A stretch of DNA of 64,000 nt from Platanthera guangdongensis (lineage: Eukaryota > Streptophyta > Magnoliopsida > Asparagales > Orchidaceae): the NCBI GenBank assembly GCA_039583875.1, contig CM077160.1, positions 115,215,314 to 115,279,313 on the forward strand, read 5' to 3'. Below the pieces are notes generated by a model. The model saw only the letters and a list, made by a program, of their open reading frames with translations, did no database searches and was not told the origin of the DNA. The translations under genes and the position numbers were made by a program. Each line of letters opens with the position of its first letter. Position 1 is the stretch's first letter. Positions 54,312-64,000 of the stretch are shown here, in pieces.

Positions 54312-57300
54312 GGAGTTTTAGGGTCAAGAACAATTGGATGCAAATTCTATTCGATTCTGGGGCATCTCACTCTTTTATAGCGCGTCATATCGTGGATCTC
54401 CATAGTTGGCCTACTTCGCCACTCAAAGTCCCTTTCGAGATTTCTGTGCCCGGTCATCTGCACTTGTCAACTAGAGGCATTTTCAATTGTCCGATACTAC
54501 TTGGTGAATTGAAAGTCATCGTCAATCTCATAGTTCTGGATATGACAGAATTCGACGTAATTTTGGGTATGAACTAGCTGGTCGCGTATCGAGCAAAACT
54601 GGACTGTGTGGCAAAGAGGGTCAATCTCAGTATTGATGGCAAAGACTACAACGTCCATGTTAGGACCACCCGCAGTCACCTGCAGGTAATTTCTGCTGTG
54701 CGCGCCTCTCGAATTCTTAGCCAAGGATGTTTTACTTGCTTTGTCTATGCTTCACAATCATATGCTGTCATACCACAACTTGGGTCTATCCCTATTTCTT
54801 CTGAATTCCACGACGTGTTCCCCGCCGAGTTTCCTGGAATGCCTCCTATTCGTGAAGTAGAGTTCTCCATCGATGTAGAGCCTGGAACGCGCCCCATATC
54901 TAAAGCTCCATACCGCATGGCACCGCGAGAACTGGAGGAGCTTAGGTCGCAATTGGATGAGTTGCTTGAGCATGGGTACATTCGTCCCATCTCTTCTCCT
55001 TGGGGAGTTCCCGTTCTCTTCGTTAAAAAGAAAGACAGATCCATGAGACTGTGCATCGACTATCGAGATCTGAACAAGGTGACCATTAAGAATAAGTACC
55101 CCCTCCCGCGCGTGGATGACCTATTTAACCAGCTCAAAGGCAGTATCGTCTTCTCCAAAATAGATCTCAGGTCGGGTTACCATCAGTTGAAGATCAAGAA
55201 ATCCGACATCCCCAGGACAGCCTTCCGGACTCGGTATGGACACTTTGAATTTTTGGTGATATCTTTTGCGTTGACTAACGCCCCTTCTGCTTTCATGGAT
55301 ATGATGAACCGTATCTTCCGAGACTACCTGGATAAGTTCATCATTGTTTTCATTGATGATATCTTGGTCTACTCAAAGACTCGTGAGGAGCATGCAACCC
55401 ATCTTAAACTCACTCTCTCCACTCTTCGTCAACAACAGCTCTATGCCAAATTGGTGAAATGTGAGTTCTGGCTGGATCATGTTGCCTTTCTAGGGCATGT
55501 CATTTCAGGCGATGGACTTTCCGTTGATCCTGCCAAGGTCTCCGATGTTATGGACTGGAAGCAGCCTTCTACCCCTACTGAGATTCGCAGCTTCCTTGGT
55601 TTGGCAGACTATTACCAGCGTTTCGTCAAAGACTTCTCCTGTCTTGCTGCTCCCCTGACACGAATAACCCAAAAACATGCCCGATTTGAGTGGTCAGATC
55701 AATGTGAGCAGGCCATTTCTGAATTGAAGCAACGTTTGTGTTCAACGTAGTTTTAGCTCTTCCTTTAGAGGGGTTGCACTTTTCAGTTTATAATGATGCT
55801 TCCAGAGTGGGCATGGGCTGTGTCCTGATGCAAGAAGATCGTGTTATTGCTTATGGGTCGAGACAGTTGAAGACCCATGAACGCAACTACCCCACTCATG
55901 ATCTAAAGTTCGCTGCGGTGGTGTTTGTTTTGAAGCTTTGGAGCCACTACCTCTATGGCGTGAAGTGTCACTTCTTCACTGACCATCAAAGTTTGAAGTA
56001 TAGTTTCGTTCAAAAAGATCTCAATCTTCGTCAGAGGTGATGGCTAGAATTCATAGCGGATTATGACCTGCATCTCACTTATGTGCCCAGGAAAGCCAAT
56101 TCAGTGGCGGATGCCTTGAGTCGTCAGGCTTCAATTGCCACCTGTGCACCCATGTCAGCTTCTCTCGCGGCCCTGATTGATGAACTCGAGTGGATGGACA
56201 TATCCTTCTCACCTGGCGGCCAAGGAGAAGTCTCTGGTCCATTATGGGTAGTGCATGTGAAGGATCTGCAACCATCTGATCCCGCACTCCAGCACATTCG
56301 CCGACAGGTTGAACTTGGTACTCTTCCAGATTTCTCTATCTCTGACGATGTTCTACGTTTCTGAGGCCGCCTATGTATTCTCGATGTCCCTGAGTTGCTG
56401 GATAATATTTGCCGAGAAGCTCACGAGTCCCACACCTCTGGTCATCCTGGCAATAACAAGATGTACCATGACTTGAAGCAGATCGTTTGGTGGTCTGGTA
56501 TGAAGAATTATATCGCACGCTTCATCTCTCGATGTCTGACGTGCCAGAAGGTGAAAACTTAGCGTCAGTGTCCCGGTGGACTTTTGCAGCCTCTGCCTAT
56601 CCCTGAATGGAAGTGGGAAGACATCTCTATGGACTTCATCATGGGTTTGCCCCGCACTCCGAGAGGACATGATGCGATTTGGGTCATAGTAGATCGCCTG
56701 ACTAAAGTGGCTCACTTCATCCCGTATAAGGAGGGTCATTCCACCGAGAAGATGACCCGAATTTATGTTTCTGAGATCATTAGGCTCCATGGTATTCCTC
56801 TGCGGATTGTTTCTGATCGTGACTCGAGATTTGTATCACACTTATGGAAGGGATTTCAGCAAGCTTTGGGCACTGATCTCAACCTGAGTACCGCGTATCA
56901 TCCGACGACCGATGACCAGACTGAGAGATTTAATCAGATTCTCGAAGATATGCTACGGTGTTATATTTTGGACTACAAAGGAGCTTGGGATGAACATCTA
57001 CCCTTGGTTGAATTCGCCTACAACAACAACTATCAAAAGAGCCTCAAGATGACCCCCTTCGAAGCACTGTACGGGCGTCGCTATAGAACCCCGATTTACT
57101 GGTCAGAGGTTGGTTAAAAGGTTGTATTGGGCCCGGAGTTACTTCAAGAAATGGAAGAAGCCACCAAGAAGACTCGTCCTCAGCTCAGTCGTGTCATTGA
57201 GAGGCAGTGGAAGTATGCAAATCAGCGCCGCCGTCCGTTAGAGTTTGCTGTGGGCGATCAAGTGTTCCTGAAGGTTTCTCCTACTCCTGGGGTGAAACGG

Positions 57301-57669
57301 TTCGGTCGCCATCATAAGCTCAGCCCGAGGTTCGTGGGACCGTACTCCTTCTCAGAACGTATTGGAGGATCTGCTTACCGTCTGGAGCTACCTGCTTCTT
57401 TGTCCGGTGTTCATGATGTCTTTTATGTCAGCCAGCTTCAGAAATATATCCACGATCCAAATCGTGTTCTTAAAGAAGTTCCAGTGACTCATGAAGCCAA
57501 TCTGTCTTATCCGATCGAGCCTTCGAAGATCGTCGAATATCAAGAACGCAAGCTTCGCAAGAGAACCATTCCGATGGTGAAGGTACTTTGGCTGCATGAC
57601 AAGTCCGAGGAGTACACTTGGGAACTCGAATCTGATATGAGCAGCAAGTATCCACAACTCTTCTCTTGA
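54312..57669 (+). pseudogene. Gyp-2 pol: protease, RT, RNase H, integrase, chromodomain
   Basis: Protease LFDSGASHSFIA (about 54343-54378) and ILGMN, where Trp is replaced by TAG (54575). RT has [32 protein letters not shown] (about 55350), [14 protein letters not shown] and [12 protein letters not shown] frameshift near 55745 precedes RNase H ([21 protein letters not shown]). Integrase has an HHCC zinc region (HPGNNKMYHDLK, CLTCQK) and a DDE core ([23 protein letters not shown]). The tail GVHDVFYVSQLQKY, then PMVKVLWLHDKSEEYTWE, is a chromodomain-like module that guides integration in this lineage. Stops: TGA 56038, TGA 56362, TAG 56560, TAA 57115. Confidence 0.9.
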
Positions 57670-57835
57670 TTCATGGTACGTCTCTAAGTCTGACTTCCTT
57701 GTTATTTCAACATCTTTCATAGTAATCTTTCATGCATTAATCTGCGAACTTCTGTTTGAAGTATATGTCATCTGAAACTTTGTTGTTTAGTCTCATTCTG
57801 AGAGTTCTCAGGAAAGTTTCGGGACGAAACTTCCT

Positions 57836-57848
57836 AAGTGGGGGAGAA
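57836..57848 (+). promoter_or_regulatory. Gyp-2 polypurine tract
   Basis: aagtgggggagaa directly before the 3' LTR start TGTAACAATC. Confidence 0.88.
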
Positions 57849-57927
57849 TGTAACAATCCCCCCCTTTATAAATAATTTAAACCTAAACCTACCCCCACTT
57901 AAATAATAATAATAATAATAATAATAA

Positions 57928-58290
57928 TGTTAGAAAGCAGTAAAAAGAGAGAACAAGCAGAATAACTTTTGAATAATTGAAATTTTATTATCCAAAAATG
58001 ATATCTATTACAAAGGTATGCCCTCCCTTATATAGAATGGAGGAGAGAAGAGAGAATACAAATAAGAGATGTGGGACTAAAAAATACAAGTTAAGCGGAC
58101 TGTACAAGGTAAAACCGCACAAGCCGCGCGGTTAGACAGAAGGGCTAATCACACGGCTTACCATAAGAGAAGCAGATAGGTCGCCGATGAAGATCGCTAG
58201 ACCGCCCGGTTAACAAGCCGAAGAGACAAGCCGCCAGACCGCGCGGTCTCCAACCCGCCAAGACAGACCGCCCGGTCTCCAACTTTAACA
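57928..58290 (-). repeat. Cop-6 3' LTR (363 bp)
   Basis: TGTTAGAAAG to CTTTAACA on the + strand. It contains four copies of the palindrome-like ACCGC(C/G)CGGT (or GCCGCGCGGT) between 58121 and 58278. Differs from the other LTR in caca/cgca within gggctaatcacacgg. Confidence 0.95.
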
Positions 58291-58306
58291 CTCCCCCTCA
58301 AGCTGG
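58291..58306 (-). promoter_or_regulatory. Cop-6 polypurine tract
   Basis: Minus strand CCAGCTTGAGGGGGAG directly before the 3' LTR. Confidence 0.9.
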
Positions 58307-61300
58307 AGCATATATATCAACCATGCCCAGCTTGTCGCAAACATGCAGAAACGAGGCGGAAACTGGCTTGGTGAAGATGTCAGCCAGCTCTTTATCAGAC
58401 GTGACAAAAGGAGTGCAAATCTGTTCTTTTAAAATCTCTTCACGAATGAAATGGCAGTCGACCTCAATGTGCTTGGTTCTTTCATGGAATACCGGATTTT
58501 TGGAGATGTATATGGCGGCCTTGTTATCACAGAACATAGGTAGAGGATGGTTGTACACCTCTCCTAAGTCTAGCATGAGAGCCCGCAGCCATTTTAATTC
58601 ACAAGTGGTTGACGCCATACTGCGATACTCAGCTTCTGCACTGGACCTGGAGACAACAGACTGCTTCTTGCTCTTCCAGCTCACCAGATTTCCCTCAACA
58701 AATGTGCAAAATCCTGAGGTTGACTTGCGATCCCCTTTGTCATCAGCATAACTTGCATCTGAGTAGGCTTCAATCCTCAGATGACCATTCTTCTGAAAAA
58801 GTAGGCCTTTCCCAGGCGCTGCTTTGACATACTCCAAGATCCGCAAGGCGGACTGTAGATGACACTCCCTAGGCGCTTGCATGAACTGACTCACCTTACC
58901 TACAGCATAGGAAATGTCGGGTCTGGTCACTGTGAGGTATATGAGCTTACCAACCAGACGCCTGTACCGCGAACTATCTGAAAGAGGAGGCGAATCATCT
59001 GTCCAGGTTTTGTCCTCCCCAGTAGCCATGGGGCATCGGGCAGGTTTTGCTCCAGTCAATCCTGCCTCTTTTAGAAGATCAAGGGCATACTTACGCTGAG
59101 AGAGAACTAAGGAGTCGGGCTTCCGAGAGATTTCAATCCCCAGGAAGTACTTTGGAGAGCCCATATCTTTAGTGATGAGATGTTGGCGAAGATGTCGCTT
59201 TGTCAGGGCTACCCCTTCCTGGTCATCACCGGTGAGAAGAATATCATCGACATACACAGCCAGAACAACCAGCCCAGAAGGAGTTTTACGAATAAAGAGA
59301 GAGTGATCAGCAGAGCTTCACACAAAACCAACAGCCGCCACAATGCCGCTGAACTTGTCAAACCAAGCTCGAGGGCTCTGCTTGAGGCCATAAATTGCCT
59401 TCTGCAACCGGCATACCCGTGTCTCCCCCTGAGCAACATACCCAGGAGGTTGCTCCATGTAAACGACCTCGTGAAGGTCACCATAAAGGAAGGCATTCTT
59501 GACGTCCAGCTGAGAGATCGGCCAATCTCGATTGACGGCCACAGAGAGAAGGACCCGGATAGTGCTGAGACGAGCCACGGGGGAGAAGGTGTCAAAGTAA
59601 TCAACCCCATAAGTCTGAGTAAAGCCCTTAGCAACCAGGCGAGCCTTATAGCGATCCACAGTGCCGTCGGGGCCAAATTTGACCACAAAGACCCAGCGAC
59701 ATCCAACAACATCAGTACCAAAGGGAGGGGGAACAAGAGTCCATGTACCCCGCTCCGTGAGGGTCGCCATTTCCTCATCCATGGCCAGCTTCCAATGGGG
59801 AATCGCAAGGGCTTCCTGATAGGAACGAGGCGTGGCAGTAGCAGAGATAGCCAGCGCAAAGGCCCTGCGAGAAGGTGTAAGACGATCATAGAAAACAACA
59901 GCAGCCAGGGGGTGAAGGGTACATGTCCACACCCCTTTTCGAAGCGCCACAGGGAGATCCAGGTCGGCAGCCCCCTCGGGATCCGGAGCGTCCGTGGCAG
60001 AGAGAGCTGGCCCGGGAGAAGAGAGCGACGGCGGCGTAGAGGGTGGAGATGGAGGTGGAGAAGGGGGGGAGAGAGGAGGAGCAAGATGAGGAGACGGAGA
60101 GGGAGGAGGAGGGGGTATCTCGGTAGGAGATAAGGGAACGAAGGGAATAGTAGGAGAGTCAGAAGGTGGGGAAGGAGAGGAGGAGGGAGCCGAGAAGTAG
60201 GAGACATTCTCGAAGAAGGTAACGTCAGCAGAGACGAACTGCTGACGAAGAACAGGGTTAAAGCAACAATAGCCTTTCTGAGTGGTGGAGTACCCCAGAA
60301 AGACACATTTGGTGGAGCGGGGGAAAGCTTGTCACGGGTGGCAGATGGCGTATGGACAAAGGCAGTGCAGCCAAAGATGCGGAGAGGGAGAGGAAAGGGC
60401 TCCTTGTCCGGATAGAGAATGGAGAAGGGTGTTTTCCCGCGGAGAAGGGTGGATGGAAGACGATTGATGAGGTAGCAGGCAAGGAGAACGGCATAACCCC
60501 AATACGAGCGAGGGACATGCATCTGGGTCATTAAAGTGCGGGCCACATCGAGGAGGTGACGGTTTTTGCGTTCCGCCACCCCATTTTGTTGGGAGGTGTA
60601 AACACAGCTAGTCTGATGAATAATGCCATGTTGCACACAAAAAGAAGTAAAAGCATGACTGAGATATTCCTTAGCATTATCAGAACGAAGAGTTTTAATA
60701 CAAAGATTGAACTGATTTTTAATCAACTGATAAAAGGATATCCATACATCTAAAAGTTCAGAGCGATCTCGGAGGAGATACACCCAAGTACAACGAGAAA
60801 AATCATCTATAAAGGTTACACAATAAGAACTACCCCGACCAATGGTGAGGGTAGGAGCAGGTCCCCAGATATCAGAGTGGACAAGATCAAAAGGACGAGT
60901 AGAGCCCCGTCCGAGCTTCGGCGGGAAGGAGGAACGGTGATGCTTGCCGAGTTGACAGGCGTCGCATTGGAGAGGAGCACTGGATGGAAGGAGGTGCGGC
61001 AGAAGCTGATGTAGTATACGGGGAGGAGGATGACCGAGACGGAGATGCCACTGCAGAAGATCCGTACAGGAAGAGGAGAAGGCAGATAAGGCAGAAACAT
61101 TGTCGAGGAAGTAGAGGCCGCCGCTCTCAGTCCCAGTAGCAATCGTCCGGTGGGAGCTCGGATCCTGAAAAGAACAAGAAGTTGGCGTAAAGGTCACAGA
61201 ACACTGAAGCTGTTTACATAAAGAGGTAACAGACAACAGATTGCACGGAAACTTGGGCACATAGAGAGTGTCCGCTAGGCTTAGTGAGGGAGTAACATGA

Positions 61301-62345
61301 ACCACACCCGTCCCATGAACCGGGGAGGGAGAACCATCCGCAACTAGGACCGGGGGCAACCGATCATGATGTTCGAGCAAGGAGAAGCACTGAGGGTTGC
61401 CCGTCATGTGATTAGTGGCACCAGAGTCGATAAGCCATTTACCTTGAGTCACCACGTGGGCACTACCTGAAGAAGTCACAACAGAGGCAGATGGCTTGGA
61501 AGAGTCACCGGAGGGGCGAAGATGAGGATGCTTTGTCCAGCAGCGTTCGACAGTATGGCCGGTGCGGCCACAATGAGAACAGATGTAGCGGGAAGAAGTA
61601 CGGCCGCCGGTCTGATGACCGCGACTACTAGAGCCACTGCGCTGAGCGTGATGAGAATAGTGGTCCGGTGGGGGAGAAGGAGCGGGCAATAACGGGCGCT
61701 GAAGGAGAGAGGTAACAGCAGCGATGCGAGCAGCGGTGGCATCCAAAGTGGGAGATTCAGCCTCACCCAAAATTTGCTGGCGGATCATGTCATAAGTATC
61801 GGGAAGCCGGAGCAGATAACACACGACCAGAAGCTCCTGGAAGTGCGTGTGTTGTTGAGCCAAATCCGCAGAAAAGGGACGATTCTGAAGAATCTCAGCC
61901 CCAAGAGCCTGGACCTGTTGGTAGGCAGCAGCAGGAGACAAGGTGGGACGGGCAAAGAGGTCCGCATACAACGTATAGATGCGGGAAGTCTGAGCCCCTT
62001 TGGAGTACAAAGCGGCAAGATGAAGCCAAGCGGCCTTGACCGTCTCATCATGACGTATGACGGGAAGGCACTCATCAGAAAGACTGTTCGCAAGCCAAGT
62101 ACGCACAAGCGCGTCACTGGCATCCCAGTCATCAAAGAGAGGTGAAGTGATAGGAGGTGGGTCATCAACGAGGTGGTGGCGTTTGCGTTGTGAGCGAAGA
62201 AGAAAGGTGAAAGAGACGCTCCAATCCGGGTAGTTGGAGCCAACAAGTTTGGAAACGGTCCCAAGGTTCCCGGAAGGAGTAGGGGGAAGAGGAGGAGCCG
62301 GATTGGCAACAGGGGTGGTGGCAGTAGAGGCATCAGAAAAAGCCA
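58298..62345 (-). pseudogene. Cop-6 gag-pol, one frameshift and one stop
   Basis: About 1350 codons from MAFSDAST (62345). Gag has a CCHC knuckle CSHCGRTGHTVERC (about 61540-61595), and protease is WLIDSGATNHMTG. Integrase has LRLGHPPPRIL, CDACQLGKHHRSSFP, HSDIWGP, TLRSDNAKEY and QQNGVAERKNRH. RT has [42 protein letters not shown] and YVDDILLTGDD (about 59225-59257). RNase H has AYSDASYADD, SSAEAEYRSM and HIEVDCHFIRE. One C is missing from a C-run near 60322-60326, after the integrase core, and a TGA (59320-59318) replaces a sense codon in RT about 20 residues before YVDD. Everything else is open. Copies elsewhere in this genome may well be active. Confidence 0.93.
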
Positions 62346-62881
62346 TAGCAGCTGGAAACAAGGGAAGCCGGGCGGTTAGGATACAACCCGCGCGGATAGG
62401 AAGAAAAGCTGCAGCGGTCTCGAGGGTAGAAACCAGCGGCCAGAAAAGCCACGACAAAACCGCAGGCGCAAGCAGAGGGGAAGAAGTCGAGCGGCTAGAG
62501 GACAAGTCGCACGAACAGGAGCAAGGACAAAAACAGGTCGCTGCGATAGGAGGCGGCGGGTAGGTAACAATCCGCGCAAAGAAAGAAGGGCGGCAGCGGT
62601 CTCAAGGGACTAAATCCAGCGGCCAGAAAGGCCACGACCTAGCTGCAGACACAAGCAGAGGGGAAGAGGGCGAACGACTAGAGGACAGGCCGTGCGAACA
62701 GAAGAGGGCGACCGGCTAGAGAACAGGCCGGGCGAGCAGAAGAAGGTGACCGACTAGAGAACAGGCCGGGCGAGCAGAAGAAGGCGAACGGCTAGAGAAT
62801 AGGCCGCGCGAATAAAAAGCAAACCGGCACAACAAGCCGGGCAGACAGCAAGACACAGAATCAGGAGGAGTAGATCGAGTC
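62346..62881 (-). other. Cop-6 5' leader with 38-bp minisatellite
   Basis: Non-coding between primer site and gag. Units starting ctagag at 62678, 62716, 62754 and 62792 (last one partial) repeat with period 38. An upstream in-frame methionine at 62505 would extend gag by about 53 residues without family resemblance, so the MAFSDAST start is preferred. Confidence 0.75.
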
Positions 62882-62892
62882 CTCTGATACCA
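62882..62892 (-). promoter_or_regulatory. Cop-6 primer-binding site
   Basis: Minus strand TGGTATCAGAG, exact tRNA-Met complement, abutting the 5' LTR. Confidence 0.95.
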
Positions 62893-63255
62893 TGTTAGAA
62901 AGCAGTAAAAAGAGAGAACAAGCAGAATAACTTTTGAATAATTGAAATTTTATTATCCAAAAATGATATCTATTACAAAGGTATGCCCTCCCTTATATAG
63001 AATGGAGGAGAGAAGAGAGAATACAAATAAGAGATGTGGGACTAAAAAATACAAGTTAAGCGGACTGTACAAGGTAAAACCGCACAAGCCGCGCGGTTAG
63101 ACAGAAGGGCTAACCGCACGGCTTACCATAAGAGAAGCAGATAGGTCGCCGATGAAGATCGCTAGACCGCCCGGTTAACAAGCCGAAGAGACAAGCCGCC
63201 AGACCGCGCGGTCTCCAACCCGCCAAGACAGACCGCCCGGTCTCCAACTTTAACA
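62893..63255 (-). repeat. Cop-6 5' LTR (363 bp)
   Basis: Same ends and length as the 3' LTR. A TATA-like ttatatag (about 62993-63000, + strand) is present in both. Confidence 0.95.
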
Positions 63256-64000
63256 AATAATAATAATAATAATAATAACCAAACCTAAACCTACCCCCCT
63301 TCTTTAAAAATGAAAACCCGAGCCGGCATGATTCCCGCAACCCGCATCCCGCACGAGTTTCCCCCGATCCCGCTCCGTCGGCCCCGCCTCCGTCTCCCGA
63401 GCGCCCAGCGACCCTCTCCTCCGCCTCCAGTTGCTGGCAAATTCCTCCTCCAGGCCTTGCACCCCTTCCTCTTGCTTCCCCGCCGTCTCCGACGCTTCCC
63501 TTGGCCGGCAACTCCCGCAGCAACCCTTTTCTTGGCCGGCTGCTTCCAAGGAGGACGACCACCCCTTTTTTCCCCTCCTCTTCTCCTCCCCCGGCCAGTG
63601 AGGGCAAAGACGACGTTTCTTCTCCGGCAACCCTAGCTCCTACTCGTTCCGGCGGGTGGATTTTGTGAGGGACTCCTAGGGGTTCGCTCGAAACCCCTTT
63701 TCGTGAATTACTGAGCCCAATCTGGTCTCCTTGGGTAAGGAACTCTGCCTCACTCCCATTTTAAGTTTGCTCTAATTTTTATTACGCTAATATTCGCTCC
63801 CCAATCGATGTAACCGCGTTGATTCAACGTGTGTTCGTCGTATATTCGACTAATCCAGTCTTATTTGTGTTTACGGTGCCGCTCTTCAGGTCTAGTGGTG
63901 GAATCACTCCAAGCCCTCTCCGAATTAGGGTTTTTTCGCATCCAATCGCCGCCAAAATCCCTGATCCCTTGCGGTAGCCTCTTCTCCCCTCACTCTCGAG

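Larger units (their letters stand above)
57928..63255 (-). mobile_element. Cop-6: young, nearly intact copia element (TSD AATAA)
   Basis: 5328 bp with two 363-bp LTRs that differ at only two positions. AATAA is duplicated at 57923-57927 and 63256-63260. It has an exact tRNA-Met primer site and a polypurine tract. Gag-pol carries just one frameshift and one stop. It sits in the 3' LTR of Gyp-2 in opposite orientation. Confidence 0.95.
50503..64000 (+). mobile_element. Gyp-2: Ty3/gypsy chromovirus-like element, split by Cop-6
   Basis: Left LTR (50503-52531), primer site, gag, protease, RT, RNase H, integrase with a chromodomain-like tail, polypurine tract and right LTR (from 57849, continuing past the window and interrupted by Cop-6). 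The domain order RT-RNase H-integrase and the C-terminal tail are those of chromoviruses such as the Del/Tekay group. Seven in-frame stops and one frameshift make it inactive. Confidence 0.92.
57849..64000 (+). repeat. Gyp-2 3' LTR, interrupted by Cop-6 and by the window end
   Basis: 57849-57927 and 63256-64000 reproduce the 5' LTR in order with only scattered differences. The insertion point of Cop-6 is in the (AAT)n tract near the LTR start. The final part of this LTR and its target duplication are outside the window. Confidence 0.9.

Overview
The window is angiosperm nuclear DNA: spliceosomal GT-AG introns, plant-type Ty1/copia and Ty3/gypsy elements primed by initiator tRNA-Met, PIF/Harbinger and hAT transposons, and AT-rich introns. 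The species and order cannot be read from the sequence. Almost all of it is nested mobile DNA around one host gene, a plant WDR13-type WD40-repeat protein on the + strand. Seven of its exons lie at 21489-44093, and its 5' exons were not found.

Layout. 1-2217: head (gag, protease, 5' LTR) of a minus-strand Ty3/gypsy element (Gyp-1), inserted in the RNase H of a minus-strand copia (Cop-1, 2218-7559). The 5' part of Cop-1 (start of gag, leader, LTR) is tandemly duplicated (5609-9580). 9581-16249: AT-rich sequence with a 1.93-kb solo LTR (10293-12224), a GAA/GGA array, short tandem repeats and a TRIM-like relic. 16250-21124: complete minus-strand copia with short LTRs (Cop-2), in an intron of the WD40 gene. 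21489-23610: five WD40 exons. 23611-41246: a 17.6-kb intron holding a decayed copia (Cop-3) interrupted by two hAT-type elements, then a second solo LTR (31652-38607) that itself contains a 5.0-kb PIF/Harbinger transposon (33505-38519). 41247-44093: the last two WD40 exons, separated by an intron with copia and hAT remnants. 44094-50502: degraded minus-strand copia pieces (Cop-5), MITEs, a cruciform-forming inverted repeat and a GTCCGC-rich LTR-like stretch. 50503-64000: a plus-strand chromovirus-like Ty3/gypsy (Gyp-2) whose 3' LTR was split by a very young, almost intact copia (Cop-6, 57928-63255).

The best-supported points are exact insertion boundaries with target-site duplications (TTATC; ATATT/ATATC; TTA; AGTCT; ATCCCAAC; ATTCTTCT; AATAA), a splice model for the WD40 gene that keeps one frame across seven exons, and a 101-bp GT-AG intron between the zinc knuckles and protease of Gyp-2 whose removal restores the frame. 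No bacterial-type system, CRISPR array, rRNA or tRNA gene was seen. Apart from the WD40 gene, the Myb/SANT-like gene of the Harbinger element is the only uninterrupted multi-domain coding unit; the other element genes carry frameshifts, stops or truncations.
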